NCBI GenBank assembly: GCA_030524125.1
Contig: JAUNHB010000008.1
Span: 1 to 55,376, forward strand
Length of the DNA stretch: 55,376 nucleotides
From: Eubacteriales bacterium
GTDB lineage: Bacteria; Bacillota; Clostridia; Lachnospirales; Lachnospiraceae
Direction: 5' to 3'
In this document: piece by piece, positions 1 to 9,268 of the stretch
How positions within the stretch are numbered: position 1 is the first letter of the stretch
Layout: each line of letters starts with the position of its first letter
The notes under the pieces: generated by a model
Databases searched by the model: none
Told to the model about the DNA's origin: nothing
What the model saw: only the letters and a program-made list of their open reading frames with translations
Program-made: the position numbers and the translations under genes

Positions 1-34
1 CAGCCAGCTCACAGCAAAGCTGTTCGCTGTCCGT

Positions 35-82
35 TGCCGTGCAAATGGCTGTCCGTGCAAGCACGGCAGCCGCTTGCACGGC
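35..82. repeat. Nested hairpin with GTGCAAGCAC core
   Basis: Three nested inverted repeats: outer arms GCCGTGCAA/TTGCACGGC are perfect, middle arms GGCTG/CAGCC, and inner arms CCGTGC/GCACGG around AA. The inner CGTGCAAGCACG palindrome recurs in the repeats at 21490 and 39950-40125. It lies downstream of the tsf terminator. Function unknown; it may be the edge of a dispersed repeat continuing left of the window. Confidence 0.6.
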
Positions 83-90
83 GTATCGCA

Positions 91-121
91 CAAAAAGAGC
101 TCCGGATCATCCGAAGCTCTC
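91..121 (-). terminator. Rho-independent terminator of rpsB-tsf
   Basis: Read on the minus strand, an 11-bp stem with one imperfect pair (arms 110-120 and 96-106, three-base loop) is followed by a run of T. It sits about 70 bases after the tsf stop codon and would end the rpsB-tsf transcript. Confidence 0.85.
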
Positions 122-188
122 TCAAAAATTCACCTGTAAAGCAGAGATCCGCCGCCGGGCTTACTCTGCTCCTTCCGGCCTGATCTGC

Positions 189-1127
189 TTAGTTGCCCAT
201 CTGCGCCGCAACCTCGGCTGCAAAGTCCTCGTTCTTCTTCTCCAGTCCCTCGCCGGTCTCAAAGCGGACAAAGCCTTTGACCGTGATCTTTGCGCCGTTC
301 TCTTTTGCGACCTGCGCCACATAAGCGGACACGAGCTGCTTGCCGTCCTCAGCCTTTACGTAGACCTGATCCATCAGGCAGATCTCCTTGAGCTGCTTGT
401 TCAGGCGGCCCATCACTGCGCCGTTGATCACCTTCTCCGGCTTTCCGGCCATCTTCGGGTCGTTCTCGATCTGCGCCTTGATGATCTCCAGCTCATGCGC
501 CTTGTACTCCTCGTCGACCTCGCTGTCGTTGGTGTACACCGGCTTCAGAGCCGCGATCTGCATCGCGATGTTCTTCGCCATCTCTTTGATCGCGTCGTTC
601 ACAACGTCGGTCTCAACGTCCACAAGAACGCCGATCTTTCCGCCTGCGTGAATGTAGGAGGAAATGAATCCGTTCTGCTCCTCCATCTGCTGGAAACGGC
701 GGATGTTCATATTCTCGCCGATCACTGCAATCTGCGCGGCCAGCTCTTCCTTTACGGTCTTGCTGGTATCTGCAGCCCACGTCTCGGCCAGAAATGCGTC
801 GATGTCTGCCGCGTCGGTGGTCAGCGCCTGCGCTGCGACCTGAGCTACATAGCCGCGGAATTTCTCGTTCTTTGCCACAAAGTCGGTCTCTGCATTGACC
901 TCCACTGCGACTGCCTTCTTCTCGTCGTCGGTCAGCGCGGTAGCGACAATACCCTCGGCCGCGATACGGCTGGCCTTCTTCTGTGCGGTGGCAAGTCCTT
1001 TCTCACGCAGGAAATCCACTGCCGCCTCCATGTTGCCGTCGGTGGACGCCAGCGCCTTCTTGCAGTCCATCATGCCCGCACCGGTCATCTCTCTTAATTC
1101 TTTTACCATTGCTGCTGTAATAGCCAT
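189..1127 (-). CDS. tsf: Translation elongation factor Ts
   Basis: EF-Ts, the cytosolic nucleotide-exchange factor that recycles EF-Tu-GDP to EF-Tu-GTP. The 312-residue product has the family's N-terminal UBA-like helix region (VKELREMTGAGMMDCKKAL) and the signature TDFVAKN near residue 81, which contacts EF-Tu. Length is normal for the full-size, two-core-domain form. The ATG at 1127 follows AGGAGG at good spacing. It lies 74 bases after rpsB on the same strand, the usual rpsB-tsf order, and is followed by a terminator at 91-121. Nothing unusual is seen. Confidence 0.98.
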   Translation of the reverse strand: MAITAAMVKELREMTGAGMMDCKKALASTDGNMEAAVDFLREKGLATAQKKASRIAAEGIVATALTDDEKKAVAVEVNAETDFVAKNEKFRGYVAQVAAQALTTDAADIDAFLAETWAADTSKTVKEELAAQIAVIGENMNIRRFQQMEEQNGFISSYIHAGGKIGVLVDVETDVVNDAIKEMAKNIAMQIAALKPVYTNDSEVDEEYKAHELEIIKAQIENDPKMAGKPEKVINGAVMGRLNKQLKEICLMDQVYVKAEDGKQLVSAYVAQVAKENGAKITVKGFVRFETGEGLEKKNEDFAAEVAAQMGN

Positions 1128-1201
1128 GATCTGATTCCTCCTGTGGGATATTTATGAGGCACCCGAAGCGCGGATACGCTCCGGATGCCTGTTGCAATTC
1201 C

Positions 1202-1939
1202 TTACTCCTCTGCCGCCTGCTCCTCGTCGTAAGCCGCGTCGTCATACTCCTCGGCCTCGCCCTGATTTGCCTCGATGACAGCGTCGGCCATCTTGGACAC
1301 GATCAGCTTCACGGCGCGGATCGCATCGTCGTTGCCCGGGATCACATAGTCAAGCTCCTCCGGATCGCAGTTGGTATCGCAGATGCCGATCAGCGGGATT
1401 CCAAGGGTGTGAGCCTCCTGTACGCAGATTCTCTCCTTCTTCGGATCCACGACGAAAATCGCATCCGGAATGTCGCGCATCTCTTTGATGCCGCCCAGAT
1501 TCTTCTGAAGCTTCTCCATCTCCTTCTTCAGCGCGATGACCTCTTTCTTCGGCAGTACGTCGAAGGTTCCGTCCTCCTGCATGTTCTCGATCGCTTTCAG
1601 TCTGGCGATCCGTCCCTGGATCGTCTTGAAGTTGGTGAGCATGCCGCCCAGCCATCTCTCGTTCACATAGAACATACCGCAGCGCTCCGCCTCGGTCGCG
1701 ATCGCATCCTGCGCCTGCTTCTTCGTTCCCACGAACAGGATCTTGCCGCCCTCCGCAGCGATGTCGGCAACCGCTTTATAAGCCTCGTCCACCTTTCCCA
1801 CAGATTTCTGCAGGTCGATGATGTAGATGCCGTTTCTCTCGGTGTAGATGTACTCCGCCATCTTGGGGTTCCATCTTCTGGTCTGGTGACCAAAGTGTAC
1901 GCCGGCTTCCAGTAACTGTTTCATTGAAATTACGCTCAT
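1202..1939 (-). CDS. rpsB: 30S ribosomal protein S2
   Basis: Small-subunit protein S2, 245 residues. It shows the S2 opening ([20 protein letters not shown]), the FVGTKKQAQ segment and the conserved DPKKE and [14 protein letters not shown] motifs. The frame stays open further upstream, but the ATG at 1939 is chosen because GGAGGAAG sits directly before it and the S2 family begins here. The C-terminus is an acidic tail of Glu, Ala and Tyr. First gene of the rpsB-tsf operon; a near-consensus promoter lies at 2073-2101, leaving a leader of about 125 bases in which an autoregulatory S2-binding structure could sit, though I could not fold one with confidence. Confidence 0.98.
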   Translation of the reverse strand: MSVISMKQLLEAGVHFGHQTRRWNPKMAEYIYTERNGIYIIDLQKSVGKVDEAYKAVADIAAEGGKILFVGTKKQAQDAIATEAERCGMFYVNERWLGGMLTNFKTIQGRIARLKAIENMQEDGTFDVLPKKEVIALKKEMEKLQKNLGGIKEMRDIPDAIFVVDPKKERICVQEAHTLGIPLIGICDTNCDPEELDYVIPGNDDAIRAVKLIVSKMADAVIEANQGEAEEYDDAAYDEEQAAEE

Positions 1940-2072
1940 TTTTCTTCCTCCATCTGGTTTTTCTTCCGCATGACGTATGGTCCAGAGAGACCCGCAAAGG
2001 GCACCCCTCTCCGTATCCGTCCGCGTGATTATTTGCGCCCATATTTTTACGAGCGCGAAAAGAGCCTTGTAT

Positions 2073-2101
2073 AATATAGCATAGCGGGCGCACAGCGTCA
2101 A
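2073..2101 (-). promoter_or_regulatory. Sigma-A promoter of rpsB-tsf
   Basis: On the minus strand TTGACG and TATATT are separated by 17 bases, a near-consensus housekeeping promoter pointing at rpsB. Confidence 0.85.
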
Positions 2102-2129
2102 GTTGTTTTTTACTTGAGTTTCCGCAGTT

Positions 2130-3134
2130 TTATCCATCGCTCTCTTCCAAGGCAAGTTCAGCCAACTCTTGAAGCTTATCTTTCAAAATCTTTTTGTCCG
2201 GCAGACGCAAGGTATAGTCTGAAACCAATGTTGGAGACATACTACGGCTCAAAGCATATTCAACCACAGCATCATCTTTGCTTGCACATAGAATCAGTCC
2301 CACGCTTGGGTTTTCATTTGGCTTTTTTACATCTCTGTCTAAGGCTTCAAGATAAAAATTGATTTGTCCGATATGTTCAGGCTTAAACTTACCGATTTTT
2401 AATTCAATGGGAACAAGGCAAGATAACGCGCGGTTATAAAACAACAAATCAATAAAGAAATCCTGTCCGCCAACTTGTACGCGGTATTCCTCGCCGATAA
2501 AGGTAAAGTCTTTTCCGAACTCTAAAATGAATTGCTTTAAGTTCCCAATGATTGCTTTTCTAAAATTGCGTTCGGAATATTGCCCGGGTAAATCGAGAAA
2601 CTCCAATACATATGTGTCAAGAATACTATTACGAACATTCTGGGACACAAGTTCAGGCGGTCGCTTTCCAGACGATAACATATAACGCTCATAATAAGCA
2701 CTATCAAGCTGCCTTTCGAGCTCACGAGATGAATAATGCTCTTTTGCAGCTAAAGCCACATAAAAATCTCGTTCTTCCTTAGTTTTGGATTTTGACATAA
2801 TTAAAAGATGATTCGTCCAACTGATTTGTGTCAGCAGTGCTGACACAAATTCGTCGTCTCGATATGTTTCATAGAATTGTTTCATTCTATATAGTCCACG
2901 CCGATTAAATCCTTTTACTGTCGGAGCAGACTCTGAAATGTATGTGGCAACCTCATCAATAATTTTATCGCCAAAAGAAGATTCAGCGCAAAGATCCGAA
3001 AGGTATTCTCCCACGTCCCAATACATATGAATCAGCTCGGCATTGACAGCTTTCAAAGCTCTGCCTTTCGCATTTTCAATTATTGAAATAACTGCGCCGA
3101 AATCGTTATCGTTTGAAGTTAATTCTTTTGACAT
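2130..3134 (-). CDS. YhcG/DUF1016-type PD-(D/E)xK nuclease-like protein
   Basis: 334-residue protein of the YhcG (DUF1016) family. These have an N-terminal helical DUF1016 domain and a C-terminal PD-(D/E)xK nuclease fold. Visible here: the N-terminal region with the [10 protein letters not shown] motif near residue 37; the segment [12 protein letters not shown] typical of the family; and a nuclease-like core around residues 225-255 with [14 protein letters not shown] (Asp) followed by PIELKIGKF (Glu-x-Lys). Family members are often found near restriction or mobile regions, but the role here is unproven. The gene is clearly AT-richer than its surroundings and single, between rpsB and an unrelated operon, which suggests transfer. 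Start at ATG 3134 after AAGGGTG; an extended -10 promoter is at 3168-3196. Confidence 0.85.
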   Translation of the reverse strand: MSKELTSNDNDFGAVISIIENAKGRALKAVNAELIHMYWDVGEYLSDLCAESSFGDKIIDEVATYISESAPTVKGFNRRGLYRMKQFYETYRDDEFVSALLTQISWTNHLLIMSKSKTKEERDFYVALAAKEHYSSRELERQLDSAYYERYMLSSGKRPPELVSQNVRNSILDTYVLEFLDLPGQYSERNFRKAIIGNLKQFILEFGKDFTFIGEEYRVQVGGQDFFIDLLFYNRALSCLVPIELKIGKFKPEHIGQINFYLEALDRDVKKPNENPSVGLILCASKDDAVVEYALSRSMSPTLVSDYTLRLPDKKILKDKLQELAELALEESDG

Positions 3135-3167
3135 GAATTCACCCTTTTACAGTTTATATGTAGCACG

Positions 3168-3196
3168 ATTATACCATATCAGTCCGAAGTCTCCAA
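3168..3196 (-). promoter_or_regulatory. Promoter of the DUF1016 gene
   Basis: Minus strand: TTGGAG, 17 bases, TATAAT, with TGG directly before the -10 (extended -10). About 34 bases upstream of the start codon. Confidence 0.7.
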
Positions 3197-3214
3197 TATA
3201 TTAACCGTAATTTT

Positions 3215-3817
3215 TTAAATGTCGATCTCCCGGTCCCTGAAATAATATCGCTCGTCCCGCTCGCCGATTTCCCGCAGCACGCGGCACGGATTGCCCGCCG
3301 CCACCACATTGGCCGGGATATCCTTCGTGACGATGCTCCCGGCGCCGATCACCGTGTTGTCCCCGATGGTCACTCCCGGCAGGATCACCGCTCCGGCCCC
3401 CAGCCAGCAGTTTTTCCCGATCCGGACGGGCATATTGTACTGGTAGCCCTGCTCCCGCAGCCGCGGCAGGATCGGATGCCCCGCCGTCGCGATCGTGACG
3501 TTCGGGCCGATCATCGTGTAGTCCCCCACATAGATGTGGGTGTCGTCCACGCAGGTCAGATGGAAATTCGCGTACACTCCTTTTCCGAAATGCACGTGCT
3601 TCCCTCCGAAATTGGAGTAAAACGGCGGCTCGATGTAGCAGCCCTCCCCGATCTCGGAAAACATTTCCTTCAGCATGGCCTCCCGTCTGGCCGTCTCTCC
3701 CGGCCTCGTGCTGTTGAAGTCGTACAGACGCTCCAGACATCCGGCCTGCTCCTTCATGATGCTCTCATCCCCCGGCAGATAGAGCTCTCCCGTGTGCATC
3801 CTGTCCTTCATATTCAT
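3215..3817 (-). CDS. Maltose/galactoside O-acetyltransferase family
   Basis: 200-residue left-handed beta-helix acetyltransferase of the Maa/LacA type, which transfers acetyl from acetyl-CoA to a sugar hydroxyl in the cytosol. Seen: the family N-terminal helix (MHTGELYLPGD), hexapeptide repeats through residues 65-185, catalytic-site segment TIATAGHPI with the conserved His near residue 115, and the closing VVAAGNPCRVLREI. Length matches the family. The start at 3817 (AAGGAGG nine bases upstream) lies inside the 3' end of the MATE gene, giving a 53-bp overlap and implying co-transcription. The acetyl acceptor cannot be told from sequence. Confidence 0.9.
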   Translation of the reverse strand: MNMKDRMHTGELYLPGDESIMKEQAGCLERLYDFNSTRPGETARREAMLKEMFSEIGEGCYIEPPFYSNFGGKHVHFGKGVYANFHLTCVDDTHIYVGDYTMIGPNVTIATAGHPILPRLREQGYQYNMPVRIGKNCWLGAGAVILPGVTIGDNTVIGAGSIVTKDIPANVVAAGNPCRVLREIGERDERYYFRDREIDI

Positions 3818-5174
3818 CTCCTGTTTCCTCCTTGCGGGTCAGATCCTTCACCCATTGATATTTTCTGTAATGCCGGTACACCGCCGGCAGCTTCACGATC
3901 TCGTCCATGCTGATGATCACATACACGGCGGGCATCGGCAACCGCAGCGCGAACGCCGCGGCGAAGCCCAGCGGAACGGTCACAAGCCACATGGTGACCG
4001 CGTCGCAGCAAAATCCGAACCGGCTGTCCCCTCCTGCGCAGAAGATCCCGCCGATGGTCGTGGCGTTGACGGACTTCCCGATCATATAGTACGAACAGAC
4101 CGCCAGCATCCCTCTCAGGTAGCCGGACGACTGCCCGTTCAGACCGGCCGCCGTCAGGATGAGCGGCGTCAGCAGCAGAAGCGCCGCGCCGGCGGCCGTA
4201 CCGGTTAAAACCGCCAGCCTGCACAGACGCCCTCCATAGACTCTGGCCTGCTCAAGCCTGCCCGCTCCCAACTCGTTTCCGACCATGATCCCTCCGCCGC
4301 TTCCCAGTCCGATGCAGAAGCACGCCGCCAGATTTTTCACGATGTTCGCGATGGAGTTCGCCGCCACCGCGTCGCTTCCCATATGCCCCATGATCACCGA
4401 ATACATCGTAAAGCCCACGCCCCACACGATCTCGTTTCCGAGGACCGGCGCCGTATATTTCCAGAAATCCTTCCGAAGAACCCTGTCGTCCCTCGCCAGA
4501 TCGCGCAGGCGGAGTCTCACCCGGTCCGGCCCGGCCGTCTCCTTTGCGCACCATATGACCTCCGCCGCCCTTGCGGCCACCGTGGCCAGCGCGGCTCCCG
4601 CGATCCCAAGACCCGGTAGCCCGAACAGCCCGAAGATCAGAACGGCGTTGAGCGCGATGTTCAGGACGACGCTGACCGCGCTGATCAGACTGCTTTTCCC
4701 GGCCCTTCCGCTGTTTTTCAGCGCGCACAGACAGATCTGCGAGATCCCGGTCAGGACGTAGGACGGCGACGCCGCCCGGAGATAGACGGCCCCTCCCACG
4801 ATCAGCTCCGCCTCGTTGGTAAACAGGCGCATCAGCCCTTCCGGCGCCGCCAGCGCCGCCATCGTAAAGGCAAAGGATACCAGCGCCGTGACCTTCATAC
4901 TGTGCGCGAAGACGCGCTCCACCGACTCCCTGTCCCCCTTGCCCCAGTACTGGGCCGCCAGCGCGGAAAAGCCGATGGTCATGGCCGCCAGAAACAGATT
5001 CTGCACAAATGCGATCTGTCCGGCCAGCGACACCGCGGAGAGCGCCTCCTGCATCAGAGCCCCCAGCATCAGAGCGTCGGACGCGCTGACGAGCGCCAGC
5101 ATAAACTGCTGAAACGCGATGGGAAGGACCAGCCGGAGCAGCTTTCTCATAAAATCGGGATCCGTCTTTGTCAT
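3765..5174 (-). CDS. MATE family multidrug/sodium antiporter
   Basis: 469-residue integral membrane exporter of the MATE family (NorM/DinF-like), expected to expel cationic compounds in exchange for Na+ or H+. Twelve hydrophobic segments in two halves are recognisable, beginning with LVLPIAFQQFMLALVSASD, and the second half starts near residue 240 (YTAPVLGNEIVWGVGFTMY). Start ATG 5174 follows AGAGGAG. Divergent from an AraC regulator and upstream of an overlapping acetyltransferase gene; the three may form one response unit. Substrate unknown. Confidence 0.93.
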   Translation of the reverse strand: MTKTDPDFMRKLLRLVLPIAFQQFMLALVSASDALMLGALMQEALSAVSLAGQIAFVQNLFLAAMTIGFSALAAQYWGKGDRESVERVFAHSMKVTALVSFAFTMAALAAPEGLMRLFTNEAELIVGGAVYLRAASPSYVLTGISQICLCALKNSGRAGKSSLISAVSVVLNIALNAVLIFGLFGLPGLGIAGAALATVAARAAEVIWCAKETAGPDRVRLRLRDLARDDRVLRKDFWKYTAPVLGNEIVWGVGFTMYSVIMGHMGSDAVAANSIANIVKNLAACFCIGLGSGGGIMVGNELGAGRLEQARVYGGRLCRLAVLTGTAAGAALLLLTPLILTAAGLNGQSSGYLRGMLAVCSYYMIGKSVNATTIGGIFCAGGDSRFGFCCDAVTMWLVTVPLGFAAAFALRLPMPAVYVIISMDEIVKLPAVYRHYRKYQWVKDLTRKEETGDEYEGQDAHGRALSAGG

Positions 5175-5215
5175 CTTCGTTTCTCCTCTTGCTTTTCATT
5201 TTCTCATGCACTATG

Positions 5216-5244
5216 ATTATACGGTGGAGAAAAGAGGATTTCTA
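5216..5244 (-). promoter_or_regulatory. Promoter of the MATE-acetyltransferase operon
   Basis: Minus strand: TAGAAA, 17 bases, consensus TATAAT, about 40 bases before the MATE start. Confidence 0.65.
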
Positions 5245-5285
5245 TCATATTTCTGCGCGATTCTATAACAATCCTGCGAGGTTCT

Positions 5286-5314
5286 GACTGTTCACAGGCC
5301 CCCTGCAAACAGTC
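5286..5314. promoter_or_regulatory. Inverted repeat between MATE and AraC genes
   Basis: GACTGTT and AACAGTC form perfect 7-bp arms separated by 15 bases in the divergent intergenic region. A plausible binding site for the adjacent AraC-type regulator; no direct evidence. Confidence 0.4.
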
Positions 5315-5356
5315 GCCTTCTCGGGTTCATTTTGAAATGTAATGCGAGGTTTTCCC

Positions 5357-6238
5357 ATGTGCCCATGCGCTCAGCTAAACGACGACCGTTCCGAAAGAGT
5401 TCCCTACACCTGCCCCGGCTATCCGATCCATGTGACGAAAAGCCGGCTCTGCGACTATCCCAATTACACGGCGCCCAGCCACTGGCATGACGATATGGAA
5501 TTTATCGTCGTTCTGTCCGGCCAGATGGATTACAGCGTCAACGGGACCGTCGTCACGCTGCGGGAGGGCGAGGGGATCGTCGTCAACGCCCGGCAGATGC
5601 ACTTCGGATTTTCCGCCGCGCGCGCCTCCTGCGAGTTTCTGTGCATCCTCCTTCATCCGGAGCTGCTCTGCTCCGTCTCCTCCCTGGAGCAGGATTTTGT
5701 GCTGCCGGTCCTCCAAAACGGCAGCGCGCCTTTTGCGCTCCTGCATCCTGGCTGTCCGTGGCAGGAGCGCATCCTGAAGGAACTCTTCTCCATGTACGAC
5801 GCCAGTCTGGAGGGCGGCGCGGCCCCGCTGAAGATCCAGTCCTCCTTCGCGGCGGTGTGGGCGCTCCTCTACGAGCATCTCCCCGTCCAAAAGACGCCGT
5901 CCGACTATCCGGGCGCGGATCTTGCGATCATGAAAAATATGGTGGGATATATCCAGAAGCACTATGCAGAAAAGCTGACGCTGGCCGATATCGCGGCGGC
6001 CGGAGCGGTGGGCCAGAGCAAGTGCTGTAAGCTTTTTCAGAAATATGTACAGCAGACGCCGGTGCTGTATCTGAATCAGCACCGGCTGAGCAAAAGCGTC
6101 GGGCTTCTGCGCTCCACGGATCTGAGCGTCACCGAGATCGCCCTGTCCGTCGGCTTCCGCAGCGCCAGCTACTACGCGGAGTCGTTCCGTAAATGGTGCG
6201 GAAAAAGCCCGACCGCCTTCAAAAACGAACTTCCGTAG
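5357..6238 (+). CDS. AraC family transcriptional regulator
   Basis: 293-residue regulator. Residues about 20-110 form a cupin-type sensor domain (HWHDDMEFIVVLSGQMDYSVNG, split here by many His and Gly typical of small-ligand sensing); residues about 195-290 carry the two-helix-turn-helix AraC DNA-binding domain, with the signature IALSVGFRSASYYAESFRKW. Start chosen at ATG 5357, preceded by GCGAGG at seven bases; the in-frame ATG at 5342 lacks a ribosome site. Divergently placed from the MATE operon, which is its likely target. Effector unknown; the cupin type is common in sugar-responsive members. Confidence 0.92.
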   Translation: MCPCAQLNDDRSERVPYTCPGYPIHVTKSRLCDYPNYTAPSHWHDDMEFIVVLSGQMDYSVNGTVVTLREGEGIVVNARQMHFGFSAARASCEFLCILLHPELLCSVSSLEQDFVLPVLQNGSAPFALLHPGCPWQERILKELFSMYDASLEGGAAPLKIQSSFAAVWALLYEHLPVQKTPSDYPGADLAIMKNMVGYIQKHYAEKLTLADIAAAGAVGQSKCCKLFQKYVQQTPVLYLNQHRLSKSVGLLRSTDLSVTEIALSVGFRSASYYAESFRKWCGKSPTAFKNELP

Positions 6239-6265
6239 GAGATGTCCTGCCGCCGGAGCCTTCTC

Positions 6266-7714
6266 TTAACGGGCGGTCCCGTAGACGAGATCGATGGGGC
6301 CAAGCTTCCAGAATGTCCCTGCGAAGCCGCTCACTTTCACATAGGAGGGCTTTTCCAGAAACATTCTCGAGGTGAACACCGTCTTTCCGCCGTCGGCAAA
6401 GATTTCCAGACTGGAGCTGTCCGCCCACAGACGGATTTCTTGCGTCCCCTCAAGGCGCTTCGCGTACCGCTTCGTCCCGAATTTTTCCGCATACAGGAAG
6501 GTCATGCGGCTTCTGTCAAGGCAAAATTCCAGATCGTCTCCGGAAAATCTCACGCATTCGCCCGCCTCGTTTCCGATCTCGATCCAAAACCGTTCCCCCG
6601 CCGCGCCCTCCAGCGCGAAGGCGCATCCTCCCGAAAGGGAAAGGCTGCCGCCGTCCGTGACCGGAACCGCTTCTCCCTTCAGAGCCTCCAGTTCCTTTGC
6701 CGGTCTTTGCACAAGGCGGTCTCCCTCCAGCTCCAGCTCTCTTGGCATGGTCATCATGTGGGCCCAGTTGCTTCCGTCCGTCGGATAGGCGCTCTTGGAG
6801 TTGCCAAGCCACCCGAACAAAAGCTGCCTGCCCTGCCCGTCCCGGTAGGTCTGGGGCGCGTAGAAGTCAAATCCCTTGTCCATCTCATAGAACCGTTCAA
6901 AGGAGAAGCTTCCGGCGTCCGTATCCAGAGGCTCCCCGACCGCGTAAACGACGGAAAACACGTTCCGGAAATCATACCGGTTCTCCCCCTCGATTCCCAT
7001 GGGCGAGAAAAACAGGACGCCCCGATCCTGCCGTTCAAAATAATTCGGACATTCCAGCATATAGCCGAACGGATATTCCCCGATGTCCAGACAGCCGCGG
7101 AAAGAAAAGCGCTCCGGATCCTCCCCCTCGTAGAAGAAGAGCCGTCCCTTCTCGTTCCGGTCCTGCGCGCCGGTCAGCATATAATATTTTCCGTCCCTCA
7201 CGAACACGAAGGGATCCCGGTACTCTCTGGTGCAAAGCTCCGGGTCCGCCGGAAGGATGCAGCTTCGCTCCGCGATCCTCCCGCCGTCGAACAGCGCATG
7301 GCAGGTGGAGGGCCGCTGCTCCTCCCCCTCGATGCCCGTATAGTAGATATGGGTCTTTCCGCCGTCCGTCAGCGCCATCCCCGTGTAGCATCCGTGATCG
7401 TCAAAGGGACGGTCCGGATACATTCCCACGCCCCGGTCCTCATAGTGGATAAAGTCCTTCGTCGTCAGATGATACCAGTGCTTCAGCCCATGGACAGGCC
7501 CGGCCGGAAACCACTGGTAGAAGATGTGGTGCACGCCGTCCGCCTCGAACAGTCCGTTCGGATCGTTCATCAGACCGCATTTCGGCGCGATGTGCCACAG
7601 CGGATAGAACGGATCCTCCTTCGTCGTCTTTAAAATTCTGTCATAATATTCCTCCGGCATATCCTTCAGTTGGATATGCCGGTTCTGATGATTGGAAAAA
7701 TCATATTGAAACAT
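6266..7714 (-). CDS. scrB: Glycoside hydrolase family 32, sucrose-6-phosphate hydrolase
   Basis: 482-residue cytosolic GH32 enzyme, expected to cleave sucrose-6-phosphate to glucose-6-phosphate and fructose. Catalytic motifs are in place: nucleophile Asp in MNDPNG near residue 51, transition-state Asp in the RDP motif (REYRDPFVF), and the acid/base Glu in ECPNYFE. The residue before MNDPNG is Leu instead of the common Trp. The C-terminal beta-sandwich is present (residues about 340-480). Start ATG 7714 follows GGAGCAG; the gene begins 19 bases after scrA, so both are on one transcript under ScrR control. Confidence 0.93.
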   Translation of the reverse strand: MFQYDFSNHQNRHIQLKDMPEEYYDRILKTTKEDPFYPLWHIAPKCGLMNDPNGLFEADGVHHIFYQWFPAGPVHGLKHWYHLTTKDFIHYEDRGVGMYPDRPFDDHGCYTGMALTDGGKTHIYYTGIEGEEQRPSTCHALFDGGRIAERSCILPADPELCTREYRDPFVFVRDGKYYMLTGAQDRNEKGRLFFYEGEDPERFSFRGCLDIGEYPFGYMLECPNYFERQDRGVLFFSPMGIEGENRYDFRNVFSVVYAVGEPLDTDAGSFSFERFYEMDKGFDFYAPQTYRDGQGRQLLFGWLGNSKSAYPTDGSNWAHMMTMPRELELEGDRLVQRPAKELEALKGEAVPVTDGGSLSLSGGCAFALEGAAGERFWIEIGNEAGECVRFSGDDLEFCLDRSRMTFLYAEKFGTKRYAKRLEGTQEIRLWADSSSLEIFADGGKTVFTSRMFLEKPSYVKVSGFAGTFWKLGPIDLVYGTAR

Positions 7715-7733
7715 GCTGTCTGCTCCTTGCCGG

Positions 7734-9113
7734 TCAGTTTTCCTGTTCTGTATTTTTTCTCATGGTAAGCCACGTCCCCGCGAAGCCCACGCCGATAGAC
7801 AGCGCCAGCACGATGATGTACTGCAGCATTCCCTCCTGCAGATACAGGAGCATCCCCGGGAACATGGACGCGCCGGTTCCCTGCGCGCACAGGCCCACGA
7901 TGGCCGCAAATCCGCCTCCTACTGCGCCTCCCAGGCAGCCCATGAAGAAGGGCTTGATCCGCGGGAAGGTCAGTCCGTACATGACGGGCTCCGAGATGCC
8001 GAACAGAGCCGGGATCAGCGCCGGGATCATGTTCGCGCGGGTCTGTTTGTTCTTCTGCATCAGGACGATGGCGAGTCCTGCTCCGAGCTGGCCTGCGATG
8101 GCGGCGGAGCCCATGGGGTTGATGTAGTCCACGCCGGTCTCCGTAAAGATGCTGACGATGATCGGCGTCACCGTGTGATGCATTCCCACGGAGCAAAGGA
8201 TCTGGATCAGTCCGCCGTAGGCGATACCGCCGATGCCGAAGGGCAGCGTCAGAAGCTGGAGGATCAGGTCAGTCAGCCCTTTCTCGATTCCCATGAGGAT
8301 CGGGCCCACCGCAAACAGGCCTACCAGCAGGGAGATCAGAAGCGTCAGGAACGGTACGAGCAGCAGGTCCACAATATCCGGGATCACCTTGTGAAGCTTC
8401 TTCTCAAGCGTCGCCGCGAAAAATCCCATGAACAGCGCCGGGATCACGGAGCTCTGGTATCCTGTGATGTTGAGCGCCAGCGGCCCGATGTTCATGTGCA
8501 GGGCCTCCTCCGTGCCGTTTACCACCGCCCATTTGTCAGGCAGGTTCGGGGACACGAGCATCAGTCCCAGCACGATTCCCAGGATCGGGGAGCCGCCGAA
8601 TTTCCGGCAGGCGGACCATGCCACAAGAACCGGAATAAACGTGTAGGCCGTGTCCGTCAGGATCGTGTAGATCGCGTCAAACTCCGGCGAAAACGCGATG
8701 CCGAAGCCGTTGATCAGAAGGCTCCGAAGCCCCATCAGAATACCCGTCGCCAGCAGGACCGGGATGATCGGGATGAAAATATCGGAGATCATCTTTGTCA
8801 CCGACTGGAAGCTCAGCTTCTCCTTCTCCCCCGATGCGGAAGCGCCGCTCTCTCCCGACGCCCCGGTCAGCTTCTGCACCTCGTCGCACACCTTGTTCAC
8901 AAATCCCGTTCCAAGGATCACCTGATGCTGTCCGCTCTTCTCAAAATATCCCGCTACGCCCGGGATCTCCTTGAACGCATTCGCATCCACCTTTCCTGCG
9001 TCCTTCAGCGTCACCCGGAGGCGCGTCGCGCAGTGCGTCACGCTGACGACGTTTTCCTTTCCTCCCAATGCCTGGAGCACTTTCTGTGCCACTACTGCCG
9101 GATCTTTTTTCAT
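7734..9113 (-). CDS. scrA: PTS sucrose-type transporter, EIIBC
   Basis: 459-residue membrane permease of the glucose/sucrose PTS family that imports and phosphorylates a disaccharide. N-terminal EIIB domain (residues 1-80) has the phosphorylated Cys in VTHCATRLRV; residues about 105-450 form EIIC with some ten membrane segments. There is no EIIA domain, so a free glucose-type EIIA must donate phosphate, as known for ScrA proteins. Start placed at ATG 9113 after AAGGAG rather than at the upstream open frame, which crosses an operator. The flanking GH32 and LacI genes point to sucrose; trehalose-type substrate cannot be excluded. Confidence 0.9.
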   Translation of the reverse strand: MKKDPAVVAQKVLQALGGKENVVSVTHCATRLRVTLKDAGKVDANAFKEIPGVAGYFEKSGQHQVILGTGFVNKVCDEVQKLTGASGESGASASGEKEKLSFQSVTKMISDIFIPIIPVLLATGILMGLRSLLINGFGIAFSPEFDAIYTILTDTAYTFIPVLVAWSACRKFGGSPILGIVLGLMLVSPNLPDKWAVVNGTEEALHMNIGPLALNITGYQSSVIPALFMGFFAATLEKKLHKVIPDIVDLLLVPFLTLLISLLVGLFAVGPILMGIEKGLTDLILQLLTLPFGIGGIAYGGLIQILCSVGMHHTVTPIIVSIFTETGVDYINPMGSAAIAGQLGAGLAIVLMQKNKQTRANMIPALIPALFGISEPVMYGLTFPRIKPFFMGCLGGAVGGGFAAIVGLCAQGTGASMFPGMLLYLQEGMLQYIIVLALSIGVGFAGTWLTMRKNTEQEN

Positions 9114-9164
9114 TTCTTTTCTCCTTCCCTCTCTTCGCATGTGCATCATGCCTCTTTTTTTCTT

Positions 9165-9182
9165 TATCGAATCGATTCGATA
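9165..9182. promoter_or_regulatory. LacI-type operator, promoter-distal
   Basis: Perfect 18-bp palindrome TATCGAATCGATTCGATA with the central CG typical of LacI/GalR operators, within the scrA leader. Likely bound by ScrR. Confidence 0.85.
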
Positions 9183-9239
9183 TGGATGATTTTTTTGGTG
9201 ACACTCGATTTTTAATCTCCGTGTCACCTCATTTTTGTT

Positions 9240-9257
9240 TATCGAACCGATTCGATG
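9240..9257. promoter_or_regulatory. LacI-type operator overlapping the scrA start region
   Basis: Near-perfect copy of the 9165 palindrome (one central change, ATCGAACCGATTCGAT), starting about 12 bases downstream of the -10 box. The two sites are 75 bp apart centre to centre, about seven helical turns, which suits looping by a LacI-family tetramer or paired dimers. Between them lies a further inverted repeat, GGTGACAC/GTGTCACC at 9197-9228. Confidence 0.82.
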
Positions 9258-9268
9258 TCTGTGAGAAC

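Noticed and set aside
39-1097. 352-codon frame antisense to tsf, and similar antisense frames over most genes
   Set aside because: Codon-shadow frames with low-complexity His/Leu/Arg-rich products and no ribosome sites.
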